Counted from the first letter of the stretch, positions 39,129-48,327 are shown. The stretch is DNA of 64,000 nt from Oxalobacteraceae bacterium CAVE-383 (GCA_004134995.1 REGP01000004.1:232190-296189), one strand, 5' to 3'. The notes: generated by a model not told the origin, from the letters alone. A program made the numbers and translations.

Positions 39129-39529
39129 CGGCGGCCAACATGGAACAGCAAAAAACACAAGGCAAGGGATTGATCCTGTTTGCGCACGGCGCGCGCGATG
39201 CCGCCTGGGCCGCGCCCTTCGTGCGCTTGCAAAACCTGTTGCAGGCGCCGCAGCCGGATCTGCGGGTCGAACTGGCTTTTCTGGAATTGATGACGCCGGA
39301 CCTGGCGCACTGCGTCGCGCAGTTGCTGGGGGACGGGGTTGGCGATATTACCGTGGTGCCCGTGTTTTTAGGGCAGGGCGGTCATGTGCAGCGGGATTTG
39401 CCGAAGCTGCTCGATCAATTGCGCGAGGCGCATCCGGGCCTGCATCTGCGCGCCGCGGCGCCGGTCGGCGAGGATGCCGATGTGCTGGAGGCGATGGCGC
39501 AGTATTGCCTGCGGTCGCTGAAGGCCTAG
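39125..39529 (+). CDS. Small CbiX/SirB-type sirohydrochlorin chelatase
   Basis: This is a short (134-residue) metal chelatase of the CbiX family, inserting iron or cobalt into sirohydrochlorin. The N-terminal His is in ILFAHGARDAAWAAPF and a second His in VFLGQGGHVQRDLP, the two metal-ligand positions of the family. Single-domain versions work as dimers. The start overlaps the lptG stop by 4 nt, with a second Met five codons in. The stop shares the tetranucleotide CTAG with the stop of convergent cobA. Together with CobA it fits siroheme supply for CysI. Confidence 0.88.
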   Translation: MTAANMEQQKTQGKGLILFAHGARDAAWAAPFVRLQNLLQAPQPDLRVELAFLELMTPDLAHCVAQLLGDGVGDITVVPVFLGQGGHVQRDLPKLLDQLREAHPGLHLRAAAPVGEDADVLEAMAQYCLRSLKA

Positions 39530-40299
39530 GACTTTACCGCGGGCCGCGGCGCCAGCGCCGCGCCGATCATGACCAGCACCGGGCCGCTGAATGCGGCCAG
39601 GCCCTGCTCCAGGTCGGCCAGAACCAAATGCTGCACCTTTTCGTCGGGGCGGCTGCAATTTTCCACCACCACCACCGGCGTCGCCGGCAGGAATCCCGAT
39701 CCCAGCAGTTTGCGCGCGGTTGCCGCCGCTTCGCGGCCTCCCATGTATTGCACCAGCGTATCGCCGACCGGCATTTGCACCAGTTGGGTTTCCTCCGGCG
39801 CGGTGCTGGATGTAAACAGCGCCACGCTGCGCGAGACGCCGCGCTTGGTCAGCGGCTGCCGCGCCGCTGAAGCCGCCGCCAGCGCCGCGGTAATGCCGGG
39901 CACCACTTCCACCTCGATGCCGTGCGTTTCCAGCGCGGTAAGCTCTTCATCGGCGCGGCCGAACAACATCGGATCGCCGCCTTTCAGGCGCACTGTCAGC
40001 CGGTATTTTCCGGCGCATTCCACCAGCAGGCGATTGATTGCCTGCTGCGCCGTGGAGCGCTGGCCGGAACGCTTGCCGACCGAAATGCGTTCTGCCTGCG
40101 GACACAATGCCAGCATATCCTCCGTGACCAGCGCATCGTGCAACACCACGTCGGCCTGCGCCAGCAGGCGCGCGCCGCGGACCGTGATCAGGTCGGCGGC
40201 GCCGGGACCGGCGCCGATCAGATAGACCTTGCCGCAGGCGGAAGGAGAAACGGAGGAGGGTGCCGCAAGCTTGCTGGATGAAAGATCTGAGTCGGACAT
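39526..40299 (-). CDS. cobA: Uroporphyrinogen-III C-methyltransferase
   Basis: CobA (SUMT) adds two methyl groups to uroporphyrinogen III, giving precorrin-2 on the way to siroheme or cobalamin. The product is 257 residues from the Met at 40299, with another Met four codons upstream. Motifs: KVYLIGAGPGAADLITVRGA, VRLKGGDPMLFGR, VVPGITAALAAASAARQPLTKRG and LVQYMGG. There is no CysG-type dehydrogenase/chelatase domain. It is 26 nt downstream of cysN at the end of the cys operon, so it is probably co-regulated with sulfite reduction. Confidence 0.94.
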   Translation of the reverse strand: MSDSDLSSSKLAAPSSVSPSACGKVYLIGAGPGAADLITVRGARLLAQADVVLHDALVTEDMLALCPQAERISVGKRSGQRSTAQQAINRLLVECAGKYRLTVRLKGGDPMLFGRADEELTALETHGIEVEVVPGITAALAAASAARQPLTKRGVSRSVALFTSSTAPEETQLVQMPVGDTLVQYMGGREAAATARKLLGSGFLPATPVVVVENCSRPDEKVQHLVLADLEQGLAAFSGPVLVMIGAALAPRPAVKS

Positions 40300-40325
40300 G
40301 GCTGACGGCAATTGTTGTTATGCCG

Positions 40326-41645
40326 TCAGGTTAACACAATCATGCCGGCGGCGACGGTCTGATGCGAGACTTCGTCGATCAGGATAAAGGCGCCCGTGCT
40401 GCGGATATCTTCATAAGCGTCGACGGCGATCGGCTGTTGCACGTTGACCGTCACCCGCGCGATGTCGTTCAGGCTCAGCGATTGCGCCGGCCGCCGTTCC
40501 TGCGTATTGATGTCGAGCAGCGTATCGATCCTGGCTACCCGCGCGGCGACCTGGCGCGTGCTGTGCTTGAGCCAGTATTTGCGGCGCGGATCGAGCGGTT
40601 CTTCGGACAGCCAGCACAGATCGGCGCTGACGGTCTTCAACAGCGCCGGCGCGCGTTCGGCCGAAGCCAGCATGTCGCCGCGCGAAATATCCAGATATTC
40701 TTCCAGCAGCAAGGTAACCGATTGTCCGACCGCGGCCGAATCGAGCGAGCCTTCCAGCACCTGGATGTCCTTTACCGTTGCGCTTTGGCCGCTCGGCTGC
40801 ACCGTCAGGCGATCGCCCTTGCGCACCGAACCGGCTTCGATGCGGCCCATGTAGCCGCGGAAATCGTTGGCCTCATGGCCGTTGTGGCGCGCCACCAGCT
40901 GCACCGGAAAGCGCAGCGGTTCGTCGTGCGACTGATCGTAGACGCTCAGCGATTCCAGCAGTTCGATCAGCGGCGGCCCCTTGTGCCACGGCATCTTGTC
41001 GCCCGGCGTGACGACGTTGTCGCCGGCCAGCGCCGACAGCGGAATCGCATGCACGTCTTTCAGTCCCAGCTGCTGCGCAAACGCCATATAGGCCGCTACG
41101 ATACGGTCGTATACGGTCTGGTCGTAGTCCACCAGATCCATCTTGTTGACGGCGATGATGACGTGTTCGATGCGCAGCAGATGGGCGATGGTCGAATGGC
41201 GCTTGGTTTGCGTGAGCAGGTCGACGCCGCCGTCTTCATGCAGCTTCACCTTGGAGACGTCGATCAGGATGATGACCGCGTCGGCGGTCGAAGCGCCGGT
41301 CACCATATTGCGCGTGTACTGTTCGTGGCCCGGGGTGTCGGCGATGATGAACTTGCGTTTCGGCGTGGCGAAATAGCGATAGGCGACGTCGATCGTGATG
41401 CCCTGTTCGCGCTCGGCTTCCAGGCCGTCGGTCAGCAGCGACAGGTCGATGCCGTCGCCGACCGTGCGCTTGTGCTTGGCGCGCGACATGGCGTCCAGCT
41501 GATCCGCGAAAATTCCCTTGCTGTCGAACAGCAGGCGGCCGATCAGCGTGCTCTTGCCGTCGTCGACCGAGCCGGCCGTGATAAAGCGTAGCAGGCCGCG
41601 TTCGCGGGAGGCGTTCTGGACTTGTTCCGGGACTGCTGCATTCAT
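40326..41645 (-). CDS. cysN: Sulfate adenylyltransferase large subunit CysN
   Basis: CysN is the GTPase subunit of ATP sulfurylase, activating sulfate to APS. The 439-residue product has G1 AGSVDDGKSTLIGRLL, G3 DTPGHEQYTRNM and G4 NKMDLVDY, followed by two EF-Tu-like beta-barrel domains. There is no CysC kinase fusion, consistent with an APS reductase next door. cysD lies upstream, but the two genes are separated by 210 nt holding the second hairpin element. Confidence 0.96.
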   Translation of the reverse strand: MNAAVPEQVQNASRERGLLRFITAGSVDDGKSTLIGRLLFDSKGIFADQLDAMSRAKHKRTVGDGIDLSLLTDGLEAEREQGITIDVAYRYFATPKRKFIIADTPGHEQYTRNMVTGASTADAVIILIDVSKVKLHEDGGVDLLTQTKRHSTIAHLLRIEHVIIAVNKMDLVDYDQTVYDRIVAAYMAFAQQLGLKDVHAIPLSALAGDNVVTPGDKMPWHKGPPLIELLESLSVYDQSHDEPLRFPVQLVARHNGHEANDFRGYMGRIEAGSVRKGDRLTVQPSGQSATVKDIQVLEGSLDSAAVGQSVTLLLEEYLDISRGDMLASAERAPALLKTVSADLCWLSEEPLDPRRKYWLKHSTRQVAARVARIDTLLDINTQERRPAQSLSLNDIARVTVNVQQPIAVDAYEDIRSTGAFILIDEVSHQTVAAGMIVLT

Positions 41646-41724
41646 GTTAAATCCATATCTGTGTACTGCATTGTTTCAATCGGACTGCTTGAGAGGCTAT
41701 TTCGGAGGTTATTTCCACGAGGCA

Positions 41725-41850
41725 GTTGCGAAATCAGGCCACGCAAGGCGGGGCGTTGTACTGCGTTCGTGTCCCCCGCCGGCCTTCGGCCGTCTCCTCC
41801 TTTACCTCACTTCGCACAACACCCCGCCTTGCGTGGCCTGATTCCGCAAC
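41725..41850 (-). repeat. Structured hairpin element, copy 2 (between cysD and cysN)
   Basis: Arms at 41725-41759 and 41816-41850 form a 35-bp inverted repeat with two non-Watson-Crick positions, both G-U if the minus strand is RNA. The 56-nt interior (41760-41815) is identical, base for base, to that of the copy at 21575-21694. The arm sequences differ between the copies apart from the innermost GTTGT/ACAAC-containing part. On the minus strand it begins 5 nt after the cysD stop and ends 79 nt before the cysN start, inside the cys transcript. The remaining bases before cysN show nothing else that I recognise. Confidence 0.88.
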
Positions 41851-41855
41851 ACCTC

Positions 41856-42797
41856 TTAAAAATAACCGGCCTTCTTGCGCTTTTCCATCGACGCTTCGGA
41901 AGTCTGGTCGTCCATCCGGGTGGCGCCGCGCTCGGTAATCTGCGTGATCGCGGTTTCCGCGATGATGGCTTCGACCGTATCGGCATCGGACGCCACCGGG
42001 CAGGTGCAGGAAATATCGCCGACCGTGCGGAAGCGGACGGTTTGGGTTTCGATGGTTTCGCCTTCCAGCGCCGGGGTCAGGCCGGTCAGCGGCACCAGCA
42101 GCCCGTTGCGCGGGATGACCTGGCGTTCATGGGCGAAATAGATGTTCGGCAGCGCCAGTTTTTCGCGGGCAATGTATTGCCAGACATCGAGCTCGGTCCA
42201 GTTGGAAATCGGAAACACGCGCATGTTTTCGCCGGGATGGACGCGGGTGTTGTACAGATCCCATAATTCCGGACGCTGGCCCTTCGGATCCCATTGGCCG
42301 AATTCGTCTCGGAACGAAAAGATGCGTTCCTTGGCGCGCGCCTTTTCTTCGTCGCGGCGGGCGCCGCCGATGCAGGCGTCGAACTTGAATTCCTCGATAG
42401 TCTCCAGCAGCGTCACCGCTTGCGCGGCATTGCGCGAATCGGTCGCCGGATTGCGCAGCCGCACGGTGCCGCGCGCGATCGAATCCTCCACCGAGCGCAC
42501 TATCAGCTTTTCGCCCAGTTCGGCGGCGCGGCGGTCGCGGAATTCGATCACTTCCTCGAAGTTATGGCCGGTGTCGATATGCACCAGCGGAAACGGGAAG
42601 CGGCCCGGACGGAAGGCTTTTTCGGCCAGGCGCAGCAGCACCACCGAGTCCTTGCCGCCGGAAAACAGCAGCGCCGGATTGCTGCACTCGGCCGCCACTT
42701 CGCGCATGATGTGGATGGCTTCGGATTCCAGCCAGTCGAGATGACGGCTGTTCACGCCGGACTGATCGATGAGATTTTTTTCTACCACGGTGTTCAT
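41856..42797 (-). CDS. cysD: Sulfate adenylyltransferase small subunit CysD
   Basis: CysD is the catalytic ATP sulfurylase subunit. The 313-residue product starts MNTVVEKNLIDQSGVNSRHL; longer reading upstream runs through cysH in another frame. It has the PP-loop NPALLFSGGKDSVVLL and HIDTGHNFEEVIEFRDRR, FDACIGGARRDEEKARAKER and FPISNWTELDVWQYI. It lies 11 nt after cysH. Confidence 0.96.
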   Translation of the reverse strand: MNTVVEKNLIDQSGVNSRHLDWLESEAIHIMREVAAECSNPALLFSGGKDSVVLLRLAEKAFRPGRFPFPLVHIDTGHNFEEVIEFRDRRAAELGEKLIVRSVEDSIARGTVRLRNPATDSRNAAQAVTLLETIEEFKFDACIGGARRDEEKARAKERIFSFRDEFGQWDPKGQRPELWDLYNTRVHPGENMRVFPISNWTELDVWQYIAREKLALPNIYFAHERQVIPRNGLLVPLTGLTPALEGETIETQTVRFRTVGDISCTCPVASDADTVEAIIAETAITQITERGATRMDDQTSEASMEKRKKAGYF

Positions 42798-42808
42798 ACT
42801 GGCTTTCT

Positions 42809-43573
42809 TTAAGTTGCCGCTTGCGATTTGATACGGATCAGCTTGCCGTCGACCATGTGCAGGCCGCATTCCTTGGATTCCGGGTTTTCCCACCACCAGC
42901 GGCCGGCGCGCACGTCTTCGCCCGGCTGGATCGCGCGGGTGCACGGTTCGCAGCCGATCGACGGATAGCCCTGGTCGTGCAGCGGATTGTAGGGAACATC
43001 GTTGGCGCGGATGTAATCCCAGACGTCCTGTTCGGACCAATCGGCCAGCGGATTGAATTTCTGCATGCCGTGCGCCGCGTCGTCTTCCTGCACGTGCAGC
43101 TCGGCCCGCGTGACCGACTGCGCGCGGCGCTGTCCCGTCACCCAGGATTTGTTGCCGGCCAGCGCCCGGTTCAGCGGTTCGATCTTGCGGATGCGGCAGC
43201 ATTCCTTACGCATCTCGACACTGTCGTAAAACGCATTCTTGCCGTTCTGCGCCACATAGGCATCGACCGCGGCCGGTTCCGGGCGGTACGGCGTGACCTT
43301 GTAATCGTAGACCTGTTCGATCTTGTCCAGCATGCCCAGCGTTTCGGCATGCAGGCGGCCGGTTTCCAGCGTGAAGATATCGATGCCGAGCCGGTTGCGC
43401 AGAATCAGGTCGGTCAGCACCATGTCTTCGGCGGCCAGGCTGGAGGCGAACACCGCCGGCGCAAATTCCGCCGCAACCCGCGCCAGCGTGGCGCGCGTGG
43501 CCTCGATCAACCCTTCGAGTTGCAGGTTCGCAGCCGCTTTGGCGTTGGCGTTTCCGCTTGAACCGGCGCTCAT
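42809..43573 (-). CDS. cysH: Adenylylsulfate (APS) reductase, [4Fe-4S] type
   Basis: This enzyme reduces activated sulfate to sulfite using thioredoxin. The product is 254 residues from the Met at 43573, which overlaps the previous stop by 4 nt. The paired cysteines KECCRIRKIEPL and IGCEPCTRA are the iron-sulfur ligands that mark APS reductases rather than PAPS reductases. The catalytic Cys lies in SKECGLHMVDG near the end. Lack of CysC in the neighbourhood fits direct use of APS. Confidence 0.94.
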   Translation of the reverse strand: MSAGSSGNANAKAAANLQLEGLIEATRATLARVAAEFAPAVFASSLAAEDMVLTDLILRNRLGIDIFTLETGRLHAETLGMLDKIEQVYDYKVTPYRPEPAAVDAYVAQNGKNAFYDSVEMRKECCRIRKIEPLNRALAGNKSWVTGQRRAQSVTRAELHVQEDDAAHGMQKFNPLADWSEQDVWDYIRANDVPYNPLHDQGYPSIGCEPCTRAIQPGEDVRAGRWWWENPESKECGLHMVDGKLIRIKSQAAT

Positions 43574-44118
43574 TTCAGCACCATGGCCGAGCGCTGCACG
43601 CGGCGGAACAGCGGCACCTTTTCGTCCCATGAGGTTTGATACTTTTCGGAGAAATCGGTCAGGCCTTTCAAGGCATCGTCGATATTCTTGTCGGCGCGCA
43701 CGGCAAAGGCGTTGAAGCCGACCCGCTGCATATAGAACAACTGGTCGCGCAGCACGTCGCCAATGGCGCGCAACTCGCCCTCGTAACCGAGCCGGGTGCG
43801 CAAATTATAGGCAATCGAATACCCGCGGCCATCGGTAAACTTGGGGAAGTCGACCGCGAGCAGCGCGAACGGCAGCGGGTTGTCCTGCAATGCCGCCTTG
43901 AGTTCCTCGGGCCGCTCGTCGCTGGCAAACCAGACGCCGATCGTGCCGGGATGTTCGAGGCTGCGCGCGCGCACCGGCGCCTGCGTCAGCCATACCTGCA
44001 ACGGCACGATGACGCGGCCGGGCGGAACGGCAATGTTTTCGGCGCTGTCGGTTTCGCTCAGGCGCAATACCTGCCAGTCGTCCTCGGCCACGGCGCGGTC
44101 CTTGATGATCTTAGACAT
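43570..44118 (-). CDS. DUF934 protein linked to sulfite reductase
   Basis: DUF934 proteins are found next to CysI-type reductases and are thought to help sulfite reduction, possibly as an electron-transfer or assembly partner; the role is not proven. The product is 182 residues from the Met at 44118 (MSKIIKDRAVAEDDWQVL). It has VRARSLEHPGTIGVWFASDERPEEL-type sequence and KFTDGRGYSIAYNLRTRLGYEGELRAIGD, the family core. It overlaps cysI by 8 nt and cysH by 4 nt, so translation is tightly coupled. Confidence 0.88.
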   Translation of the reverse strand: MSKIIKDRAVAEDDWQVLRLSETDSAENIAVPPGRVIVPLQVWLTQAPVRARSLEHPGTIGVWFASDERPEELKAALQDNPLPFALLAVDFPKFTDGRGYSIAYNLRTRLGYEGELRAIGDVLRDQLFYMQRVGFNAFAVRADKNIDDALKGLTDFSEKYQTSWDEKVPLFRRVQRSAMVLK

Positions 44119-45805
44119 ACGCGTCCTCCCCCTTGAGCAGGTCGATCTTGATCGGCGTCGCGTAGACATGTTCCTTGAACGGGCCGATGCCCAGGCGCCG
44201 CACGGTATCGATGAAGCGTTCGTCTTCGGTGCGCTGCTGCACATAGACGTTCAATACGCGTTCGATCACCACCGGCATCTGGCCGGCCGAGAACGACGGC
44301 CCGATGATCTTGCCGACGCTGGCCTGGTTGCCCTGGGCGCCGCCGAGCGATACCTGATACCACTCGCTGCCGTCCTTGTCGACGCCGAGGATGCCGATAT
44401 TGCCGACGTGATGATGGCCGCAGGCATTGATGCAGCCCGAGATGTTCAGTTCGATCTCGCCGATGTCGTGCTGGTAGTCGATATTGTCGAAGCGTTCCGC
44501 GATGGCTTGCGCGATCGGAATCGATTTGGCATTGGCCAGCGAGCAGAAATCGCCGCCGGGGCAGCAGATGATGTCGGTCAGCAGGCCGATGTTCGGCGTC
44601 GCCAGGCCATGCGATTTGGCTTCTTCCCAGAGCGCGAACAGATCGCTTTGCCTGACGTCGGCCAGCACCAGATTCTGTTCATGCGTCACGCGCAGTTCGG
44701 AGAAGCTGTAGCGGTCGGCCAGATCGGCGACGAAGTCCATCTGCTCGGCGCTGATGTCGCCCGGCGGCACGCCGGTTTTTTTCAGCGACAGCACCACTGC
44801 CGCGTAGCCGCTGACCTTGTGCGCCTTGACATTGCGTTTGAGCCAGTTGGAAAACGCCTTGTTGTCGTTGCGGTGCTGTTCGAACGATGCGTCCGAAGCC
44901 GGCAGCGCTTCATAGTCGGGCGCGGTGAAATATTGCGCGATCCGGTTCAGTTCTTCGATGGTCAGCGTGGCCGGGCCGTCCTTGATGTCCTGCCATTCCT
45001 GCTCGACCTGGGCGGCGAAGGTTTCGGCGCCGATGGCCTTTACCAGAATCTTGATGCGCGCCTTGTAAATGTTGTCGCGGCGGCCGTATTGATTGTAGAC
45101 GCGCAGGATTGCTTCGATATACGTCAGCGCGTGCTGCCACGGAAGGAATTCGCGGATGACGCTGCCGAGGATCGGCGTGCGGCCCATGCCGCCGCCGGCC
45201 ATGACCCGGAAACCGACTTCGCCGGCCTCGTTTTTCAGGACGTGCAGGCCGATGTCGTGCACGGCGGTCGCGGCGCGGTCTTCCTTGGCGCCGCTGATGG
45301 CGATCTTGAACTTGCGCGGCAAATAAGCGAATTCGGGATGGAAAGTGCTCCATTCGCGCAGGATTTCCGCGTAGGGGCGGGGATCGATGATCTCATCGGC
45401 GGCGACGCCGGCGAGTTCGTCCGAGGTGGTATTGCGGATGCAATTGCCGGAAGTCTGGATGGCGTGCATTTCGACGCTGGCCAGTTCCTCCAGGATATCC
45501 GGCGACTTTTCCAGCTCGATCCAGTTGAATTGAATATTCTGGCGGGTGGTGAAGTGGCCGTAGTTGCGATCGTATGTGCGGGCGATGTGGCCGAACATGC
45601 GCATCTGCTGCGACGACAGCAGGCCATACGGGATGGCGATGCGCAGCATATAGGCATGGCGCTGCAGATACAGGCCGTTTTGCAGGCGCAGCACGCGGAA
45701 TTCGTCTTCCGCCAGTTCGCCGGACAGACGGCGGCGTACCTGGTCGCGGTATTGGGCGACACGCTCCTTGACGAGCTGATGGTCGTATTGATCGTAGCGA
45801 TACAT
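44111..45805 (-). CDS. cysI: Sulfite reductase hemoprotein subunit
   Basis: This nitrite/sulfite-reductase-family hemoprotein reduces sulfite to sulfide with six electrons. The 564-residue product has the two duplicated ferredoxin-like/siroheme halves. RTYDRNYGHFTTRQNIQFNW and SGNCIRNTTSDELAG are in the first half, and the [4Fe-4S]-siroheme ligands in the second: CCPGGDFC (C-x5-C) and SGCINACGHHHVG (C-x3-C). No CysJ flavoprotein is nearby, so the electron donor may be ferredoxin. It is first in the operon, divergent from cysB. Confidence 0.94.
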   Translation of the reverse strand: MYRYDQYDHQLVKERVAQYRDQVRRRLSGELAEDEFRVLRLQNGLYLQRHAYMLRIAIPYGLLSSQQMRMFGHIARTYDRNYGHFTTRQNIQFNWIELEKSPDILEELASVEMHAIQTSGNCIRNTTSDELAGVAADEIIDPRPYAEILREWSTFHPEFAYLPRKFKIAISGAKEDRAATAVHDIGLHVLKNEAGEVGFRVMAGGGMGRTPILGSVIREFLPWQHALTYIEAILRVYNQYGRRDNIYKARIKILVKAIGAETFAAQVEQEWQDIKDGPATLTIEELNRIAQYFTAPDYEALPASDASFEQHRNDNKAFSNWLKRNVKAHKVSGYAAVVLSLKKTGVPPGDISAEQMDFVADLADRYSFSELRVTHEQNLVLADVRQSDLFALWEEAKSHGLATPNIGLLTDIICCPGGDFCSLANAKSIPIAQAIAERFDNIDYQHDIGEIELNISGCINACGHHHVGNIGILGVDKDGSEWYQVSLGGAQGNQASVGKIIGPSFSAGQMPVVIERVLNVYVQQRTEDERFIDTVRRLGIGPFKEHVYATPIKIDLLKGEDAYV

Positions 45806-45910
45806 CTGGTAAATCCTTAAAAGGGCCTAAAACGCATGGTCTAAAACGACAAAATCCGTGTCCTACATACTAAACGGTCATAACGCACCATCCATAACAG
45901 CCTGAATCGT

Positions 45911-45929
45911 AATAAACTTCAGCTTTATT
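45911..45929. promoter_or_regulatory. Imperfect dyad between cysI and cysB, possible CysB site
   Basis: AATAAACTTCAGCTTTATT is an AT-rich near-palindrome in the 216-nt divergent region, the kind of T-N11-A site that LysR-type regulators bind. No experimental or alignment support is available. A second GC-centred dyad (around AACGCG/CGCGTT at 45977) lies closer to cysB. Confidence 0.4.
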
Positions 45930-46021
45930 CCAAACGACTTAGTATTTATTTACTTATATGCGGAATGGATATATGCAAACGCGTTTATTGCGCGTTGCCG
46001 TAATTCTGGAAGGAATATGCC

Positions 46022-46963
46022 ATGAATCTTCACCAATTCCGCTTCGTGCGCGAGGCCGTGCGTCAGAATTTCAATCTGACCGAGGCCGCCAAGGCGCTGT
46101 ATACGTCTCAACCGGGCGTCTCGAAAGCGATCATCGAATTGGAAGAAGAATTGGGTGTCGACATTTTCACGCGCCACGGCAAGCGCATCCGCGGCCTGAC
46201 CGAACCGGGCCGGGCGGTGTTGCGTTCGGTCGAAATGATCATGCAGGAGGTGGAGGGCCTGAAGCGCATCGGCAAGGAATTCGCCGCCCATGACAGCGGC
46301 AGCCTCACCATCGCGACCACGCATACCCAGGCCCGCTATTCGCTGCCGAAGATCGTCCAGGCCTTTGCGCTGAAATTCCCGAAAGTGCGCCTATCGTTGC
46401 TGCAGGGCAATCCGAAGCAGATTACCGAAATGGTGCGCAACGACCAGGCCGATATCGCGATCGCGACCGAGGCGCTGTCCTCCGGCGAAGGCCTGGTTTC
46501 GCTGCCCTGCTATCAATGGGAGCATATGGTGGTGGTGCCGCCTGAGCATCCGCTGCTGTCGTCGAAATCGATTTCGCTGGAAGAAATCGCCAATTTCCCC
46601 CTGATTACCTACGATGCCGCCTTCGCCGGCCGCAGCAAGCTCGACCACGCATTCTCGCTGCGCGACCTGAAACCGGACATCCTGCTCGAGGCGATCGACG
46701 CCGACGTGATCAAGACCTATGTCGAACTCGGGATGGGCGTGGGCATCATCGCCGGGATGGCGTTCGACCCCGAGCGCGACAGAGGCTTGCGCGCGATTCC
46801 GGCCGGCCATCTGTTCGGCACCAATGTATCGCGCGTGGCGATCAAGCAGGGCGCGTATCTGCGCAGCTATGTGTATACCTTCATCGAATTGCTGGCGCCG
46901 ACGCTGAACCGCAAGTTGATCGACCAGGTGATGGAGGGCGAAAAGGACATGTACGAGTTATAG
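46022..46963 (+). CDS. cysB: CysB-type LysR regulator of sulfur assimilation
   Basis: CysB/Cbl proteins activate sulfate-assimilation genes with N-acetylserine or APS as signal. The 313-residue product begins MNLHQFRFVREAVRQNFNLTEAAKAL with the helix-turn-helix (LTEAAKALYTSQPGVSKAI). The ligand domain has TTHTQARYSLP, QGNPKQITEMVRNDQADIAIATE and VELGMGVGIIAGMAFD, all CysB hallmarks. AAGGAA precedes the start. It is divergent from the cys operon it probably controls. Confidence 0.95.
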   Translation: MNLHQFRFVREAVRQNFNLTEAAKALYTSQPGVSKAIIELEEELGVDIFTRHGKRIRGLTEPGRAVLRSVEMIMQEVEGLKRIGKEFAAHDSGSLTIATTHTQARYSLPKIVQAFALKFPKVRLSLLQGNPKQITEMVRNDQADIAIATEALSSGEGLVSLPCYQWEHMVVVPPEHPLLSSKSISLEEIANFPLITYDAAFAGRSKLDHAFSLRDLKPDILLEAIDADVIKTYVELGMGVGIIAGMAFDPERDRGLRAIPAGHLFGTNVSRVAIKQGAYLRSYVYTFIELLAPTLNRKLIDQVMEGEKDMYEL

Positions 46964-46995
46964 GCCTTACAGGAACGTGAATCTTTATTTTTATT

Positions 46996-48327
46996 ATGAA
47001 TTTATCAAAAATTTCTGAAGAATCCCTGCGGCGCGCGCATCGCCTGTGGGTCGAATACGGCATTTTGTGGCTGGGCGCGGTGCTGGTGGGTTTGATCGCG
47101 GTGCTGTACGCGCAGGCAATCGAATACGGTTTCGATGCGTTCCAGTCGCTGCGGCATGCCTGGTCATGGGGGCCGCTGCTGGTCACCCCGGCGATGAGCG
47201 CGTTGTGCGTCTGGCTGACGCGGCGCTTTTTCCCCGGATCGGAAGGCAGCGGCATCCCCCAGGTGATAGCGACGCTCGGCGGCAATACCACCGGACGCGG
47301 CCTGAGCCTGCTGTCGCTACGGGTGCTGTTCGGCAAGCTCGGCCTGTCGATTCTGGCGATCATGGGCGGGCTGACCATCGGCCGCGAAGGGCCGACGGTG
47401 CAGATCGGCGCCGCGATCATGTTCAATTTGCGGCGGCTGTATCCGACCATCAATGCGGCGATGGAGCGGCGCCTGATCCTGGCCGGCGCCGCCGCGGGAC
47501 TGGCCGCGGCATTCAATACGCCGCTGGCCGGCGTTGTGTTCGCCATCGAGGAACTCTCGCGCAGCTTCGAGCAGCGCGCCAGCGGGGTCGTGATTACAAC
47601 GATCATATTTGCCGGTATCGTGGCATTGGGGCTGACCGGCAACTACACGTATTTCGGCACCATCCAGGTCATCAACGAAACCAGCGGCAAACTGATATTG
47701 GCCGTAATTGCGACGGCTATCCTGACCGGCTGCGCGGGCGGCATATTCTGCTGGCTGCTGCTCAATACCACGCGCTGGATGCCGGCGCCGGTGCAGGCAT
47801 TGCGGCGCGACCGGCCGATCGCGTTCGCGGCGGTCTGCGGACTGGTTGTGGCGCTGATCGGCTTGCTGGCCGGCGGCATGACTTTCGGCAGCGGTTACGC
47901 CGAGGCGCGCGGGTTGCTGAACGGGACCGAGCAACTGTCGGGTTTTTATCCCCTGTTGAAGATGGCGTCGATGGTCGGCTCCTACCTGCCGGGCATGCCG
48001 GGCGGCATGTTTGCCCCATCGCTGTCGATCGGCGCCGGCTTCGGCAATCTGCTGCATCTGTTTTTCGGCAATACCTCGCTGGGCATGCTGATTGCGCTGG
48101 CGATGGTGGGGTATCTGGCGGCGGTGACGCAATCGCCGATCACCGCCTTTGTGATCGTCATGGAAATGGTCAACGGCCACGCGCTGGTGATTTCGCTGAT
48201 GGCCACCGCCCTGATCGCCAGCAGCGTCTCCCGGTTTTTCGCGCCGCCTTTGTATGAAACGCTGGCGGAGCGGTATGCGCCGCGGCCAGCGGAATCGGAC
48301 GAGGGCGGCGACAAGCAACATCAGTAA
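46996..48327 (+). CDS. ClC-family chloride channel/antiporter
   Basis: This is a membrane protein of 443 residues with the ClC selectivity motifs in order: GSGIPQV near residue 80, GREGPTVQIGA near 130 (gating glutamate present), and GMPGGMFAPSLSIGA near 335. IEELSRSF near residue 185 supplies the internal proton-relay glutamate position, so H+/Cl- exchange is more likely than a passive channel. No CBS domains are present. It lies 32 nt after cysB, perhaps by read-through, and its last 7 bp overlap the end of the convergent ART gene. Confidence 0.92.
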   Translation: MNLSKISEESLRRAHRLWVEYGILWLGAVLVGLIAVLYAQAIEYGFDAFQSLRHAWSWGPLLVTPAMSALCVWLTRRFFPGSEGSGIPQVIATLGGNTTGRGLSLLSLRVLFGKLGLSILAIMGGLTIGREGPTVQIGAAIMFNLRRLYPTINAAMERRLILAGAAAGLAAAFNTPLAGVVFAIEELSRSFEQRASGVVITTIIFAGIVALGLTGNYTYFGTIQVINETSGKLILAVIATAILTGCAGGIFCWLLLNTTRWMPAPVQALRRDRPIAFAAVCGLVVALIGLLAGGMTFGSGYAEARGLLNGTEQLSGFYPLLKMASMVGSYLPGMPGGMFAPSLSIGAGFGNLLHLFFGNTSLGMLIALAMVGYLAAVTQSPITAFVIVMEMVNGHALVISLMATALIASSVSRFFAPPLYETLAERYAPRPAESDEGGDKQHQ

